In this document: positions 8,119-15,317 of the stretch, piece by piece
Layout: each line of letters begins with the position of its first letter
Numbering within the stretch: position 1 is the stretch's first letter
Source of the DNA: DATMNI01 sp035570275
GTDB lineage: Bacteria > Acidobacteriota > Terriglobia > Bryobacterales > Bryobacteraceae
Assembly: GCA_035570275.1 (NCBI GenBank)
Contig: DATMNI010000202.1
Span: 1-33,112, forward strand
Direction: 5' to 3'
DNA length: 33,112 bases
Notes under the pieces: model-generated
Database searches by the model: none
What the model saw: only the letters and a program-made list of their open reading frames with translations
Told to the model about the DNA's origin: nothing
Position numbers and translations under genes: made by a program

Positions 8119-9858
8119 CTATCGGCTCAGGATTTCCTTCAACAATTCCCGCTGTTTTTCGCCGATGGCTTGCCAATCGAAATTGCGGACCGCGTGGCCG
8201 TAGGCCGCCTGCGCGATCTGGGCGCGGCGCTCGGGGTCGACGATGAGAGTCGCAATACCGGCGGCGAAAGCCTCCGGGGTGTCGGCTACCCAGACGCTGT
8301 GGCCGTGCAGCACGCCGAGACCGGCGCAGCCGGATGTGGTGGAGACCACCGCGCGCTGCATCGCCATGGCTTCCAGCACCTTCACGTTGGTGCCAGCGGA
8401 AACCGTGGTGGGCGCCAGCACCAGGTTGGTCTCACGATATAACGGGCGCACGTCGGCGGTGAATCCGAGCAGGCGGATGCGCGGGTCCTCCTTCGGCTCC
8501 GGGGAATCGCTGAAGGCCCGCCAGTAGGTGAGATAGTCGGCGCCACAGACCACCGTGAGGGTCATCCGCGGGAACTTGTCGCGCAATAGCGGCCACACCC
8601 TTTCGGCAAAGAAACGGTACGCGGCGACATTGGGGAAGTGGCGGAAGGAGCCGATGAAGAGCAGCTTTTCGCCTGGGTCTTCGCCCGGCGGTTCGGGTTC
8701 GGCGCGGAAACGTTCCAGGTCCACACCGTTTTCGATGACGGCGGTGGAGACCTCCGGTCCAAGCAATTCCGCATCCTTCTGAGACATCACCACCACGCGG
8801 CCGAAACGCCGGATCTGGCGGGTCTCGAAACGGCGCCAGCGGAAGGCGTCCCACCACGCGCCGATGGTGCGTTCGCGGCGCGCGATCTGAGTGAACAGGT
8901 CGAAGGTGACGTCGTGCTCCACCAGTATGTCGCCGCCGTATTCGGCCAGTTGCGTGTATTCCACTTGGAGGGCTGCAAAACCGAAAGCGCGGCGCTCTTC
9001 GGCCAGTGCTTTCCTCATCGAGGGCGAGCGGAATTCGTGGACCTCCGGGGGCAGCAGCGACGACCAGCGCGGCTCGCGGTATCGCGGCTTTTCGACCAGC
9101 ACCACCCGGGCGCAGAAATCCAGCACGGGCGCGGTTTCGAGGGCGGCAGGGCCGTCGGTGAACGCGCCATCGGTGAACGAGAACAGCTCGATATCGAAAT
9201 CCCTAGCCGTCTGCCTCAGCAGGTTGTAGATGCGCACCGCGCCGCCGTGGGAAAGCGGGTACGGGAAATAAGGCGAGAGCACCGCCACCGGGCGGCGCTC
9301 CTTCGAACGCGGGCGGCCTGCCAGCACGCGGTAGCCTTGCGGAACGACAGGGGGGACGACCGGGGCCACGGTCGGAGGTACGATCTGGGGCACGACCGGG
9401 CGCTCCCGCTTGGGCCACGGCCACCACCAGGGGCGGAGATCAATGCGGTCCAGCGGTACGCCGCGCCAGAACAGGAACGACGACAGGTTGGGCCGCAGAT
9501 GATGGCGCTCCAGCCGGCCGTTGTAGGCCAGAATCTTGTGCGGCGCCAGGCGATAAGCTGTGCGGCGCAGGGCGCTGGGTTCGCGTGTGAGCATCACGGG
9601 CGCCAGACCGATGCGGTAGCGCTTGAGCTCGCCCGAGAGCTCTTCTTTGAATTGGGGCCAATTCTCCGGTGTCACCACGAAGTGGCGGCGATCCGGGACC
9701 AGGCCGCGAACTTCTTCGGCCATGCGGCGGCAGAGTTCGGCGTCGCCGGTGCAGAAGGTGACCACCACGGCTTCCGGGCCTTTGCCCATCAAACGGAAGA
9801 TCCATTGCTTCAGCCACTGCTTCAGCCGCTGCTTCAACGCACCGACCTCGTGCCCCAT
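8119..9858 (-). CDS. GT-B glycosyltransferase (GT4-like) with extra N-terminal domain
   Basis: This protein is about 579 residues long. Residues 25-150 form a Rossmann-like domain of unknown role (VVVTFCTGDAELCRRM, later APHKILAYNG). A Pro/Val linker follows at about 153-174. From 190 on it is a GT-B glycosyltransferase: LSPYFPYPLSHGGAVRIYNL at the acceptor-side start, KLLFIGSFRHFPNV at the start of the donor domain, then GFTADVRPLY and the family-4 signature LAPTTVSAGTNVKVLEAMAM. Transfer of a nucleotide-activated sugar to a surface glycan is likely; donor and acceptor are unknown. The frame stays open to 10236 inside the MFS gene, so I chose ATG 9858, which overlaps that gene by 25 bp. ATG 9789 is an alternative. 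Neither start has a strong ribosome site. Confidence 0.82.
   Translation of the reverse strand: MGHEVGALKQRLKQWLKQWIFRLMGKGPEAVVVTFCTGDAELCRRMAEEVRGLVPDRRHFVVTPENWPQFKEELSGELKRYRIGLAPVMLTREPSALRRTAYRLAPHKILAYNGRLERHHLRPNLSSFLFWRGVPLDRIDLRPWWWPWPKRERPVVPQIVPPTVAPVVPPVVPQGYRVLAGRPRSKERRPVAVLSPYFPYPLSHGGAVRIYNLLRQTARDFDIELFSFTDGAFTDGPAALETAPVLDFCARVVLVEKPRYREPRWSSLLPPEVHEFRSPSMRKALAEERRAFGFAALQVEYTQLAEYGGDILVEHDVTFDLFTQIARRERTIGAWWDAFRWRRFETRQIRRFGRVVVMSQKDAELLGPEVSTAVIENGVDLERFRAEPEPPGEDPGEKLLFIGSFRHFPNVAAYRFFAERVWPLLRDKFPRMTLTVVCGADYLTYWRAFSDSPEPKEDPRIRLLGFTADVRPLYRETNLVLAPTTVSAGTNVKVLEAMAMQRAVVSTTSGCAGLGVLHGHSVWVADTPEAFAAGIATLIVDPERRAQIAQAAYGHAVRNFDWQAIGEKQRELLKEILSR
9805..9840. repeat. Three 12-bp tandem repeats at the MFS/glycosyltransferase junction
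   Basis: Three copies of about CTGCTTCAGCCA run at 9805-9816, 9817-9828 and 9829-9840 with few differences. On the minus strand they encode the LKQ-rich start of the glycosyltransferase, and the third copy contains the stop codon of the MFS gene (9834-9836). The repeat may be the reason the two genes overlap. Confidence 0.7.
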
Positions 9859-11069
9859 AGCACCGCGCAGGCAGCCAGCGGAGTGAAGGCCACCACCGTG
9901 GTGACGGCCGTGTATCGGTGGGCATCGAACGCGGCGCCAATGGCCGGAGATATAACGGCCGAGACGGCGCCGTAGCTGGCCACCAGAATAGAAACCGCGA
10001 AAGCCGCGGGCGCGCCGCCGAAGGTGTCGAGCGGCAAGGTGTACAGGTTGACGCTGAATGCGGCCACGGCGAAGATGCCGAGCGAGATACCGGCCGACGC
10101 CCAAGCGGCGTTGGGGGCGAACGGGAGGGCGGCCGTGGCCAACGCGATCACCGAAGCCGCCACGCAGACACGGAAACGCGCGGCAACTGTGGAGACGGTG
10201 CCCACTCCGCGTTCGGCGATGCGTAGCGACAGCCATCCGCCGGAGAATCCGCCGAGGCCGGCGAAGAGCGGAGGAATCCAGGCGTACCAGGCCGATTCCT
10301 GCTGGGTGAGATGGTGCACATCAAACAGGTATAGCGTGGTCCAGTTGGACCACAGATAGTAGCCGGCCATGTTCAGCGCGTTGGCGGCCACGAAGGCCCA
10401 CAAGCGGCGGTCGCGCAGCATGGCCGCGCTGGCGCCGGCCTTCAGCTTTGGCAGCGGCGCGGTGCTGGTGCGGCGCGCGGCCCAGTTCCAGAGAGGAATC
10501 CACGCCAGACCGAGCGCGCCCGTGACCACGAAGGCCGCGCGCCAGCCGCTGTGCACCGCAACAGCCACGGCCAGGGGCGGCGCCAGAATGGCACCCAGGC
10601 TCACGCCGGCCTGGTTGACGGCGTTGCCGAGAGCGCGCTCCGCGGGCCGCAGGTATTGGTGGATGGCCTTTCCGGCGGCGGGAATGCCGGCAGCCTCCGA
10701 CACTCCGAGAACCACGCGGCAGCCCACCAGCCCGCCGAGGCCGCGCGTGAAACCGGTGGCGATGCCGGCGCAGGACCACAGCCCCACCGCGAAGCTGATG
10801 GCCCAGTTCAGCCCGATGGTATCGATGAGCATTCCGGCAAATGGGGCGCTGGCTGCGTAGGCGATGCTGAAGGCGCTGCCGATCCAGCCGTACTGGATGT
10901 TCGAAAGATGAAACTCGCCGCGCAGCGTCGGCGCCAGCGCCGCCAGCGTGGCGCGGTCCAGGTAATTGATGGCGGTGGAAAGCACGAATACCGCCAGCAC
11001 CAGCCACCGGTAGCGAGCCGCGCCGGGGTCGCCGGTCACTGGTACTGGTGTCACTGGAATTCGCGTCAC
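9834..11069 (-). CDS. MFS transporter, anion:cation symporter (ACS) type
   Basis: This 411-residue protein has about 12 hydrophobic helices. The N-terminal signature is LVLAVFVLSTAINYLDRATL, with INYLDR in helix 1 as in hexuronate and galactonate carriers. The loop 2-3 region is GMLIDTIGLNWAI, and CRVVLGVSEAAGIPAAGKAI is also typical of the ACS family, which moves organic anions such as sugar acids with protons or sodium. Three sugar-acid-type enolase-superfamily genes in the same window fit this class. It starts at GTG 11069, where the codon overlaps the TGA of the TPR gene by 4 bp, so translational coupling is likely. Two further in-frame GTG codons at 11054 and 11039 come from a 15-bp repeat and are alternative starts. 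The substrate is inferred only at the level of family. Confidence 0.87.
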   Translation of the reverse strand: MTRIPVTPVPVTGDPGAARYRWLVLAVFVLSTAINYLDRATLAALAPTLRGEFHLSNIQYGWIGSAFSIAYAASAPFAGMLIDTIGLNWAISFAVGLWSCAGIATGFTRGLGGLVGCRVVLGVSEAAGIPAAGKAIHQYLRPAERALGNAVNQAGVSLGAILAPPLAVAVAVHSGWRAAFVVTGALGLAWIPLWNWAARRTSTAPLPKLKAGASAAMLRDRRLWAFVAANALNMAGYYLWSNWTTLYLFDVHHLTQQESAWYAWIPPLFAGLGGFSGGWLSLRIAERGVGTVSTVAARFRVCVAASVIALATAALPFAPNAAWASAGISLGIFAVAAFSVNLYTLPLDTFGGAPAAFAVSILVASYGAVSAVISPAIGAAFDAHRYTAVTTVVAFTPLAACAVLWGTRSVR

Positions 11070-11079
11070 TGAAACTCGA
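11035..11079. repeat. Three 15-bp tandem repeats at the MFS start
   Basis: GTCACTG recurs exactly every 15 bp at 11035, 11050 and 11065, in units beginning GTCACTGGTACTGGT, GTCACTGGAATTCGC and GTCACTGAAACTCGA. Each copy supplies one in-frame GTG codon for the MFS gene on the minus strand. The last copy also carries the stop codon of the upstream TPR gene. Confidence 0.65.
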
Positions 11080-12742
11080 TGGTGGCCACCTCGCCCACCG
11101 TCGCCAGTTTGGTGTTGGGCTTGGGGAAGTACTCGATGGTGACCGGGCGCGGCTTTTGCACTCCGCAGCCCAGCGTGGCCTTTTGGCCGCCGCCGATGAA
11201 TACAATTTGCGCCGGGTCGACCACCAGCAGCTTCACGACTTTATGTTCGGGATCTTCCACCACCAGGCGTGCCTGCTTGCCCAGGCAATCCACCTGCTTG
11301 AGATTGCCTTGCACCCGGCCGGTAGGCTTGGGGCCTTCCCACCAAGGCACGGCTTTCTCGTCGGGATTGGCCTTGCCGTCGCTGAATTTGGCTTCGGCGG
11401 AATGCAACTCGGCACGGGCTTCGGCCTTCAGACGATCAATCTCGCGCGCCTTCTCCGCGGCCTCACGGCGCTTCTCGGCCTCTTCGTAATCCAGGCGCTG
11501 CTGCTCAATGGTCAGGCGGGCCTGGTGCATTTGCTCGCGCTCCGCGGGGTCGGTGGCGGCCTGCTCGCCGGACTTCCATGCCGTGGCGGCGGCGCCGTAA
11601 TTGTGGTCGGCCAGGTAGGCTTCGGCCAGCGCTTTCCAGTACGCTGCGTTACGGGGATTGCGCTCAGCCGCGGCCTTCCAATGGGCCGTGCGCTTGAGCG
11701 GATCGGTGTCGCGCTGCGCCATCATGGCGAACGGTTCGTCCAGCTTCGGGTTGATGCCGGCGGCGTGCAGCAGGGCTTCGGTGGCCTTTTCGTTATCGGG
11801 TTCCAGCCGCGCATATTCGATGTAGCAGCGGGCGCTGGAGGTGCCGGCCTGCACGGCATCGCCGAAATGGCGGAAGGCTTCGGCGGTTCGATGGTCGCGC
11901 AGGGCCAGCAGGCCAAGGCCCTCCTCGGCTTCGGGAACCTTGGCGTGGGCTTTCAGCAAATACTCATACTCGGCGGCGGACTGGCTGCCGGCCAGCAGGT
12001 CGGCGCGCGCCAGGCGGACATCGGTTTCGGAGATGGAGCGTTCGGGGAAATCGCCTTCCGACATGGGGCGGCTGGAAAGCGAGGTGGTCTGGAAATTCCC
12101 GGCCTCGAAATGGCGCTTGGCCTGCGCTTCGACCTCGGCCGCCGATTTGCCGAACGCGTTGCGATAGGCCGGGTCGTCCGCCACGCCTTTGCGCAGATTG
12201 TAGAGCAGCACGCGAATCTTGCCGAAGTATTCGGGATCGGCCACCAGCAGATGAATGCGCGCCCAGTCGAGGTCGGGCTGGGGCGGGGGCGCGCCGGCGG
12301 TGATGCGGATTCCGTTGACTTCGAGAGTGGAGAAGAATGCCACCAGGCCGTGCTCAAAGGCCGGCGGCATCTGAGCGGTATTGGATTTCAGGAACAGCCG
12401 CGCGAGTTCGGCATTGATGGCCGGAGTGACGCTGCCCTTTTCGGCCAGCACGATGGCGTAACGGTCGCGGCCCTCGGTGATGGGGGCGGGAGCGGTCCAG
12501 CCCTTGGAGTTCTTGAAAACGAAGATGCGGACCGGCAGGGGCGTCTGCAAATCGTTTTCACCGACGATCTGGCCGAGGGCGTGGCGGAACTCTTCGAAGC
12601 GCACCAGGGCCTCGCGGCCGGCGCGCGCGCCCGCGTCCGAGAGCACTTCGTAGGGGCCACCGGTGAACTTCACCCAGTGGTCGTCCGCGGTCAGAAGGCA
12701 TGGCAAGGCGCAAAGGAAAAGGAGCCGGCGCATCGGTTTCAT
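11066..12742 (-). CDS. Exported tetratricopeptide-repeat protein
   Basis: This 558-residue protein has an N-terminal signal peptide (MKPMRRLLFLCALPCLLTAD). Next comes a region of about 200 residues resembling the peptidase-like front part seen in many acidobacterial TPR proteins (VLSDAGARAGREALVRFEEF, later FEHGLVAFFSTLEV), but without a clear HExxH. Helical TPR-type repeats follow from about 225 to 410 (for example ADLLAGSQSAAEYEYLLKAH and NAAYWKALAEAYLADHNY), then a charged coiled-coil stretch (about 415-465, RLDYEEAEKRREAAEKAREI). The C-terminal domain is beta-rich (GNLKQVDCLGKQARLVVED). I chose ATG 12742 because the signal peptide follows it directly; ATG 12733 is an alternative, and the frame is open to a TTG at 12808. 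A role as envelope scaffold is inference only. It probably leads the operon with the MFS and glycosyltransferase genes. Confidence 0.82.
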   Translation of the reverse strand: MKPMRRLLFLCALPCLLTADDHWVKFTGGPYEVLSDAGARAGREALVRFEEFRHALGQIVGENDLQTPLPVRIFVFKNSKGWTAPAPITEGRDRYAIVLAEKGSVTPAINAELARLFLKSNTAQMPPAFEHGLVAFFSTLEVNGIRITAGAPPPQPDLDWARIHLLVADPEYFGKIRVLLYNLRKGVADDPAYRNAFGKSAAEVEAQAKRHFEAGNFQTTSLSSRPMSEGDFPERSISETDVRLARADLLAGSQSAAEYEYLLKAHAKVPEAEEGLGLLALRDHRTAEAFRHFGDAVQAGTSSARCYIEYARLEPDNEKATEALLHAAGINPKLDEPFAMMAQRDTDPLKRTAHWKAAAERNPRNAAYWKALAEAYLADHNYGAAATAWKSGEQAATDPAEREQMHQARLTIEQQRLDYEEAEKRREAAEKAREIDRLKAEARAELHSAEAKFSDGKANPDEKAVPWWEGPKPTGRVQGNLKQVDCLGKQARLVVEDPEHKVVKLLVVDPAQIVFIGGGQKATLGCGVQKPRPVTIEYFPKPNTKLATVGEVATIEFQ

Positions 12743-13325
12743 TATCCCGCGAAGGCGGGGGGTGCGGGTGGGCCGGGGCTGAGGGCCTCGATGCGCCTGG
12801 GCCGGCAACTATGCGAGCGCTGACCGTGTTGCAAAAAGAATACGCGTGACGCGCCAGGTTTTGGCCGAGATGCGCCAAGTCGCTCTGGATGCGAACTCGG
12901 GCCCCGCAAATGGGACGCGCTGGAAGCGCATGTGGCCGACTTCCGTTGCTGCACTCCGACAGCCTTCTATGCTTAACATGGGCCGCCCTTCGGAACGAGA
13001 ACACGCGCAAGGACGTCAAATGAGTTCAGCCGACGCGTGTATTGGCGCCACGGGGATGGTTTTGCCGGCACCGCTGGTGACAAGCAATCCTAACGTCTAT
13101 CGCCACCTCGACAGGCTCCAGCTTGTCACGTGGCAGATTCGCAGATTCCTCTCCGAAAGAACCTCACCCAGTGGTCCCTGCGGCCAGAAGAGATTGCATG
13201 TCAGAGCGCAATCGAAGAGGAGCCAGTGCATCGTTTCATCTCCTGCGAACGGATTGACTTTCACCTTCGTTATGCGGCCACCGCTCCGTCGACCGCAGGC
13301 GTAGAATAGTGTGAGGAAGCCAGCT
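12743..13325. other. 583-bp intergenic region, no gene recognised
   Basis: This region separates the leftward TPR gene from the rightward ParD-like gene. I recognise no protein in any frame, although a weak rightward frame is open from 12846 to 13304 without a ribosome site. On the minus strand TTGCAA near 12833 is a weak -35 candidate for the TPR gene. On the plus strand TAGAAT at 13302-13307 could be the -10 element for the toxin-antitoxin pair. It may hold decayed sequence, as the neighbouring patch does. Confidence 0.4.
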
Positions 13326-13544
13326 ATGGATGTCACGTTACCATCGGACTTGAATGGGCAGATCGAGCAAGAACTCGCTAGCGGTCGCTATCATAGTTCC
13401 GATGACCTGATCGAACAGGCTGTCAGGCACTTCCTGGACGAGCGCCAGCGCGCTCAACGGCGGCTCGATGCGCTCCGCAGAATAGGCCGGGCGGTTGATG
13501 AAGCGGGCCTATATGAGCGCGTGTTGATTCCCGGCCAGGAATGA
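13326..13544 (+). CDS. ParD-like ribbon-helix-helix antitoxin
   Basis: This 72-residue protein has the ParD pattern: MDVTLPSDLNGQIEQELASG, then RYHSSDDLIEQAVRHFLDER, followed by a charged tail that would bind the toxin. The ribbon-helix-helix part would bind the operon promoter. I chose ATG 13326 because GAGGAAG lies at 13313-13319; a GTG at 13311 is in frame but has no ribosome site. It overlaps the next gene by 4 bp (ATGA). The classic partner of ParD is a ParE toxin, but here the partner is a PIN protein. Confidence 0.85.
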   Translation: MDVTLPSDLNGQIEQELASGRYHSSDDLIEQAVRHFLDERQRAQRRLDALRRIGRAVDEAGLYERVLIPGQE

Positions 13545-14098
13545 CGGGCACACCGCTCGTCGTACTCGATGCCTGCGTCCTCGCCAATTTCTCTTTGTGC
13601 GATACGCTCCTGCGCCTCGCGGAGCCACCGCGGCTTTTTGAGCCGAAATGGTCAGAGGAGATCATTCGGGAGACAACCCGTACGCTGGAATCGAAACTTG
13701 GGTGGCCGAGTTCTCTGACCGCTCATCTCGAAGCCGAATCGCGCGCCCAATTCAGCGAGGCGTGGATCAGCGGTTACGACCGGCTGATTCCCCGGATGAC
13801 GAACGATGAAAAGGATCGCCACGTCACAGCGGCCGCAGTCCACGGCGAGGCGCCGATCATTGTGACCTTTAATCTGCGCCACTTCAGGCCAGAGCATCTG
13901 GAGCCGTGGGGCATCGCCGCACAACACCCGCAAGCGTTCCTGATTGATATTTTCCGGCAGAAGCAAGCGCTGGTGATGGCGAAACTGGAGCAGCAAGCCG
14001 CCGACCGCGGCCGTACGTTGCGTCAACTCCTGAACATCCTGAACGCAACGGTGCCCGACTTCGTAGCGCTTGTTTCCAAAGCAACGGCAGGAGAATAG
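13541..14098 (+). CDS. PIN-domain ribonuclease toxin
   Basis: This 185-residue protein has the PIN fold of VapC-like RNases. The first acidic residue lies in VVLDACVLANF near the N-terminus, a second acidic cluster in EEIIRETTRTLE, and the third in the conserved NDEKDRHVTAAAVHGEAPII, followed by VTFNLRHF. These carboxylates bind the metal ions used to cleave RNA. A helical extension of about 50 residues after the fold (from about 130, FRQKQALVMAKLEQQA) makes it longer than classic VapC proteins (about 130 residues) and matches the longer PIN_3-like group. It is coupled to the ParD-like antitoxin by a 4-bp overlap. The RNA target is unknown. Confidence 0.87.
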   Translation: MTGTPLVVLDACVLANFSLCDTLLRLAEPPRLFEPKWSEEIIRETTRTLESKLGWPSSLTAHLEAESRAQFSEAWISGYDRLIPRMTNDEKDRHVTAAAVHGEAPIIVTFNLRHFRPEHLEPWGIAAQHPQAFLIDIFRQKQALVMAKLEQQAADRGRTLRQLLNILNATVPDFVALVSKATAGE

Positions 14099-14173
14099 GC
14101 CGATGGCGGGGCGTCAGGGATCGGCTCCGGGGATCGGGATTCGGGAGCCTGGGGGCCGGGGTGGGCATCCCAC

Positions 14174-14241
14174 TCACTGATTCAGAACGAACGCGCACAA
14201 CTGATTGCCGCCGGTGGCGAGAGCATACTGGCGGCCGTCAC
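14174..14241 (-). pseudogene. Copied 3' tail of a quinoprotein dehydrogenase gene
   Basis: On the minus strand this stretch reads DGRQYALATGG followed by NQLCAFVLNQ and a TGA stop. That matches 18 of the last 21 residues of the quinoprotein gene ending at 15318. At DNA level the 44 bases from 14178 match those from 15322 at 41 positions. Upstream of the DGRQY segment the similarity ends. It is therefore a fragment left by duplication or deletion of a related gene, lying in the same orientation as the intact copy. Confidence 0.8.
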
Positions 14242-14301
14242 GCCATGCCCCTTTGACCGTCAGCCCTCAGAATCGGTCAGCGGCGTTACAATCGTTATCT
14301 T

Positions 14302-14492
14302 ATGGATCGTGTGCCACCACGTCGGTCAAAGATCCGCCGAACCTGATCCGCAGCGGCTCGTTCTCGGTGGATCGACTGTTGAGCCACATCGACCTTGGCA
14401 CGGCGGAGGAATCCGACGAACTCGTGAGCCGCATCCATGGGCAGCGCTATATGGACCTCTCCTCCGACCGCAACGGCAAGACTGGTCGTTGA
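14302..14492 (+). pseudogene. Frameshifted small antitoxin-like gene (VapB-like)
   Basis: From 14310 one frame reads a compact antitoxin-like protein (SVKDPPNLIRSGSFSVDRLL, then LGTAEESDELVSRI and YMDLSSDRNGKTGR) ending at the TGA at 14490-14492. The only sensible start, ATG 14302, is 8 bases away, so it is out of frame by one base. A single-base loss would explain this. The stop overlaps the start of a PIN-like stub, as is usual in VapBC operons. The family assignment is by layout rather than by a strong motif. Confidence 0.45.
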
Positions 14493-14511
14493 TACGAACG
14501 TCGCAGGTGTG
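14476..14511 (+). pseudogene. N-terminal stub of a PIN-domain toxin
   Basis: The frame reads ARLVVDTNVAG. LVVDTNV is the standard first strand and first catalytic aspartate of PIN-domain toxins. After about ten residues the similarity stops, and the sequence runs into the DUF4160 remnant at 14551. Together with the frameshifted antitoxin-like gene before it, this looks like a VapBC operon cut off inside the toxin. Confidence 0.45.
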
Positions 14512-14550
14512 CAAACCCAAGCGCTTAGGAACCCTGCTAAAATCGGGATA

Positions 14551-14800
14551 GTGCCGACGGTTCTTAGGTTTGATGGACTGAGGGCTGTAATCTATCCGAA
14601 CGATCATCGACCGGCCCAATGTTCACGTGATTGGCAGAGGTTGCGAGGCAGTATTCGATCTGAACTGTCCGGCAGGGCCGGTGTAACTGCGGGAGAATTA
14701 TGGATTCCCGCGTCGGGAGATCAAGCCCATGGGAGGCGCCTTGGTGGATCACCTGGAACCTTTGTGCCTGGCTTGGGAGCAAATTCATGGCATCGCGTGA
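14551..14800 (+). pseudogene. DUF4160 gene with a frameshift and a stop
   Basis: From GTG 14551 the frame reads PTVLRFDGLRAVIYPNDHRP, the normal start of DUF4160 proteins. At 14617-14620 (CAAT where CAT is expected) one extra base shifts the frame. After it the reading continues VHVIGRGCEAVFDLNCPAGP in the +1 frame, reaches an in-frame TAA at 14684-14686, then continues as LRENYGFPRREIKPMGG and LEPLCLAWEQIHG to a TGA at 14798-14800. Correcting the one insertion gives 82 residues, the usual family length. It carries two independent lesions and is very likely inactive. Its end overlaps the intact DUF2442 gene by 14 bp, and these two families often occur together. Confidence 0.8.
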
Positions 14801-15200
14801 CGATTTCGAACTGGCGAACCAGCGTGCTAAAGACCTGGAAGCCAGTGTTCCACGAGTAGTTTCCGCGCGTTACGATCGCAAGATAGGGCGAATCGTGATT
14901 CAACTCAGTTCCCGGCTTATCGTGAGCTTCTCGCCCGGCGATGTAGAAGGGCTGGAAGACGCCACACCCTCACAGCTTAGCCAAATCGAAATCAGCCCGT
15001 CCCGTTTCGGCATCCACTTTCCAGCCGTGGATGCAGACCTGTATGTGCCCGGCCTCTTAAATGGCTTTTTGGGTTCAAAGAAGTGGATGGCGTCCCGGCT
15101 CGGTCAGATTGGCGGCCAATCCAGGAGCGGAGCCAAAAAGGCGGCATCTAGAGCAAATGGAAAGCTTGGGGGAAGGCCTAGGAGGGCACAGGGACAGTAG
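14787..15200 (+). CDS. DUF2442 domain protein
   Basis: This 137-residue protein matches DUF2442 over about residues 20-95: ARYDRKIGRIVIQLSSRLIV, SFSPGDVEGLEDATPSQLSQ, IEISPSRFGIHFPAVDADLY and VPGLLNGFLGSKKWMASRLG. It ends in a basic Gly/Ala/Lys-rich tail (GGQSRSGAKKAASRANGKLG) typical of the longer members and possibly nucleic-acid binding. I chose ATG 14787, with GGGAGC shortly before it; it lies inside the last codons of the DUF4160 remnant. DUF2442 genes are commonly next to DUF4160 genes, and the pair has been regarded as toxin-antitoxin-like, but I know of no firm functional proof. The partner here is broken. Confidence 0.82.
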   Translation: MASRDDFELANQRAKDLEASVPRVVSARYDRKIGRIVIQLSSRLIVSFSPGDVEGLEDATPSQLSQIEISPSRFGIHFPAVDADLYVPGLLNGFLGSKKWMASRLGQIGGQSRSGAKKAASRANGKLGGRPRRAQGQ

Positions 15201-15317
15201 GCGCCGGATGCCTGCCGATAAGGCGGCGCCGGTGGGCCCAAGGCGTGGACCAAGCCTGCCGGGCCAGCCGCGCGAAGATGTCGCGACCGCGCCAGGGCCG
15301 CTGGGTGCCCCTCCCAA

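Noticed and set aside
9859..10236. Upstream extension of the glycosyltransferase to 10236
   Set aside because: The extra 126 residues are Arg/Gly-rich and lie fully inside the MFS gene in another frame.
11048..12823. 591-codon open frame on the plus strand across the TPR gene
   Set aside because: Glycine- and hydrophobic-rich shadow of the TPR gene, which has a signal peptide and repeats on the minus strand.
12846..13304. 152-codon rightward frame before the ParD-like gene
   Set aside because: No ribosome site, no recognisable domain and poor codon pattern; treated as intergenic.
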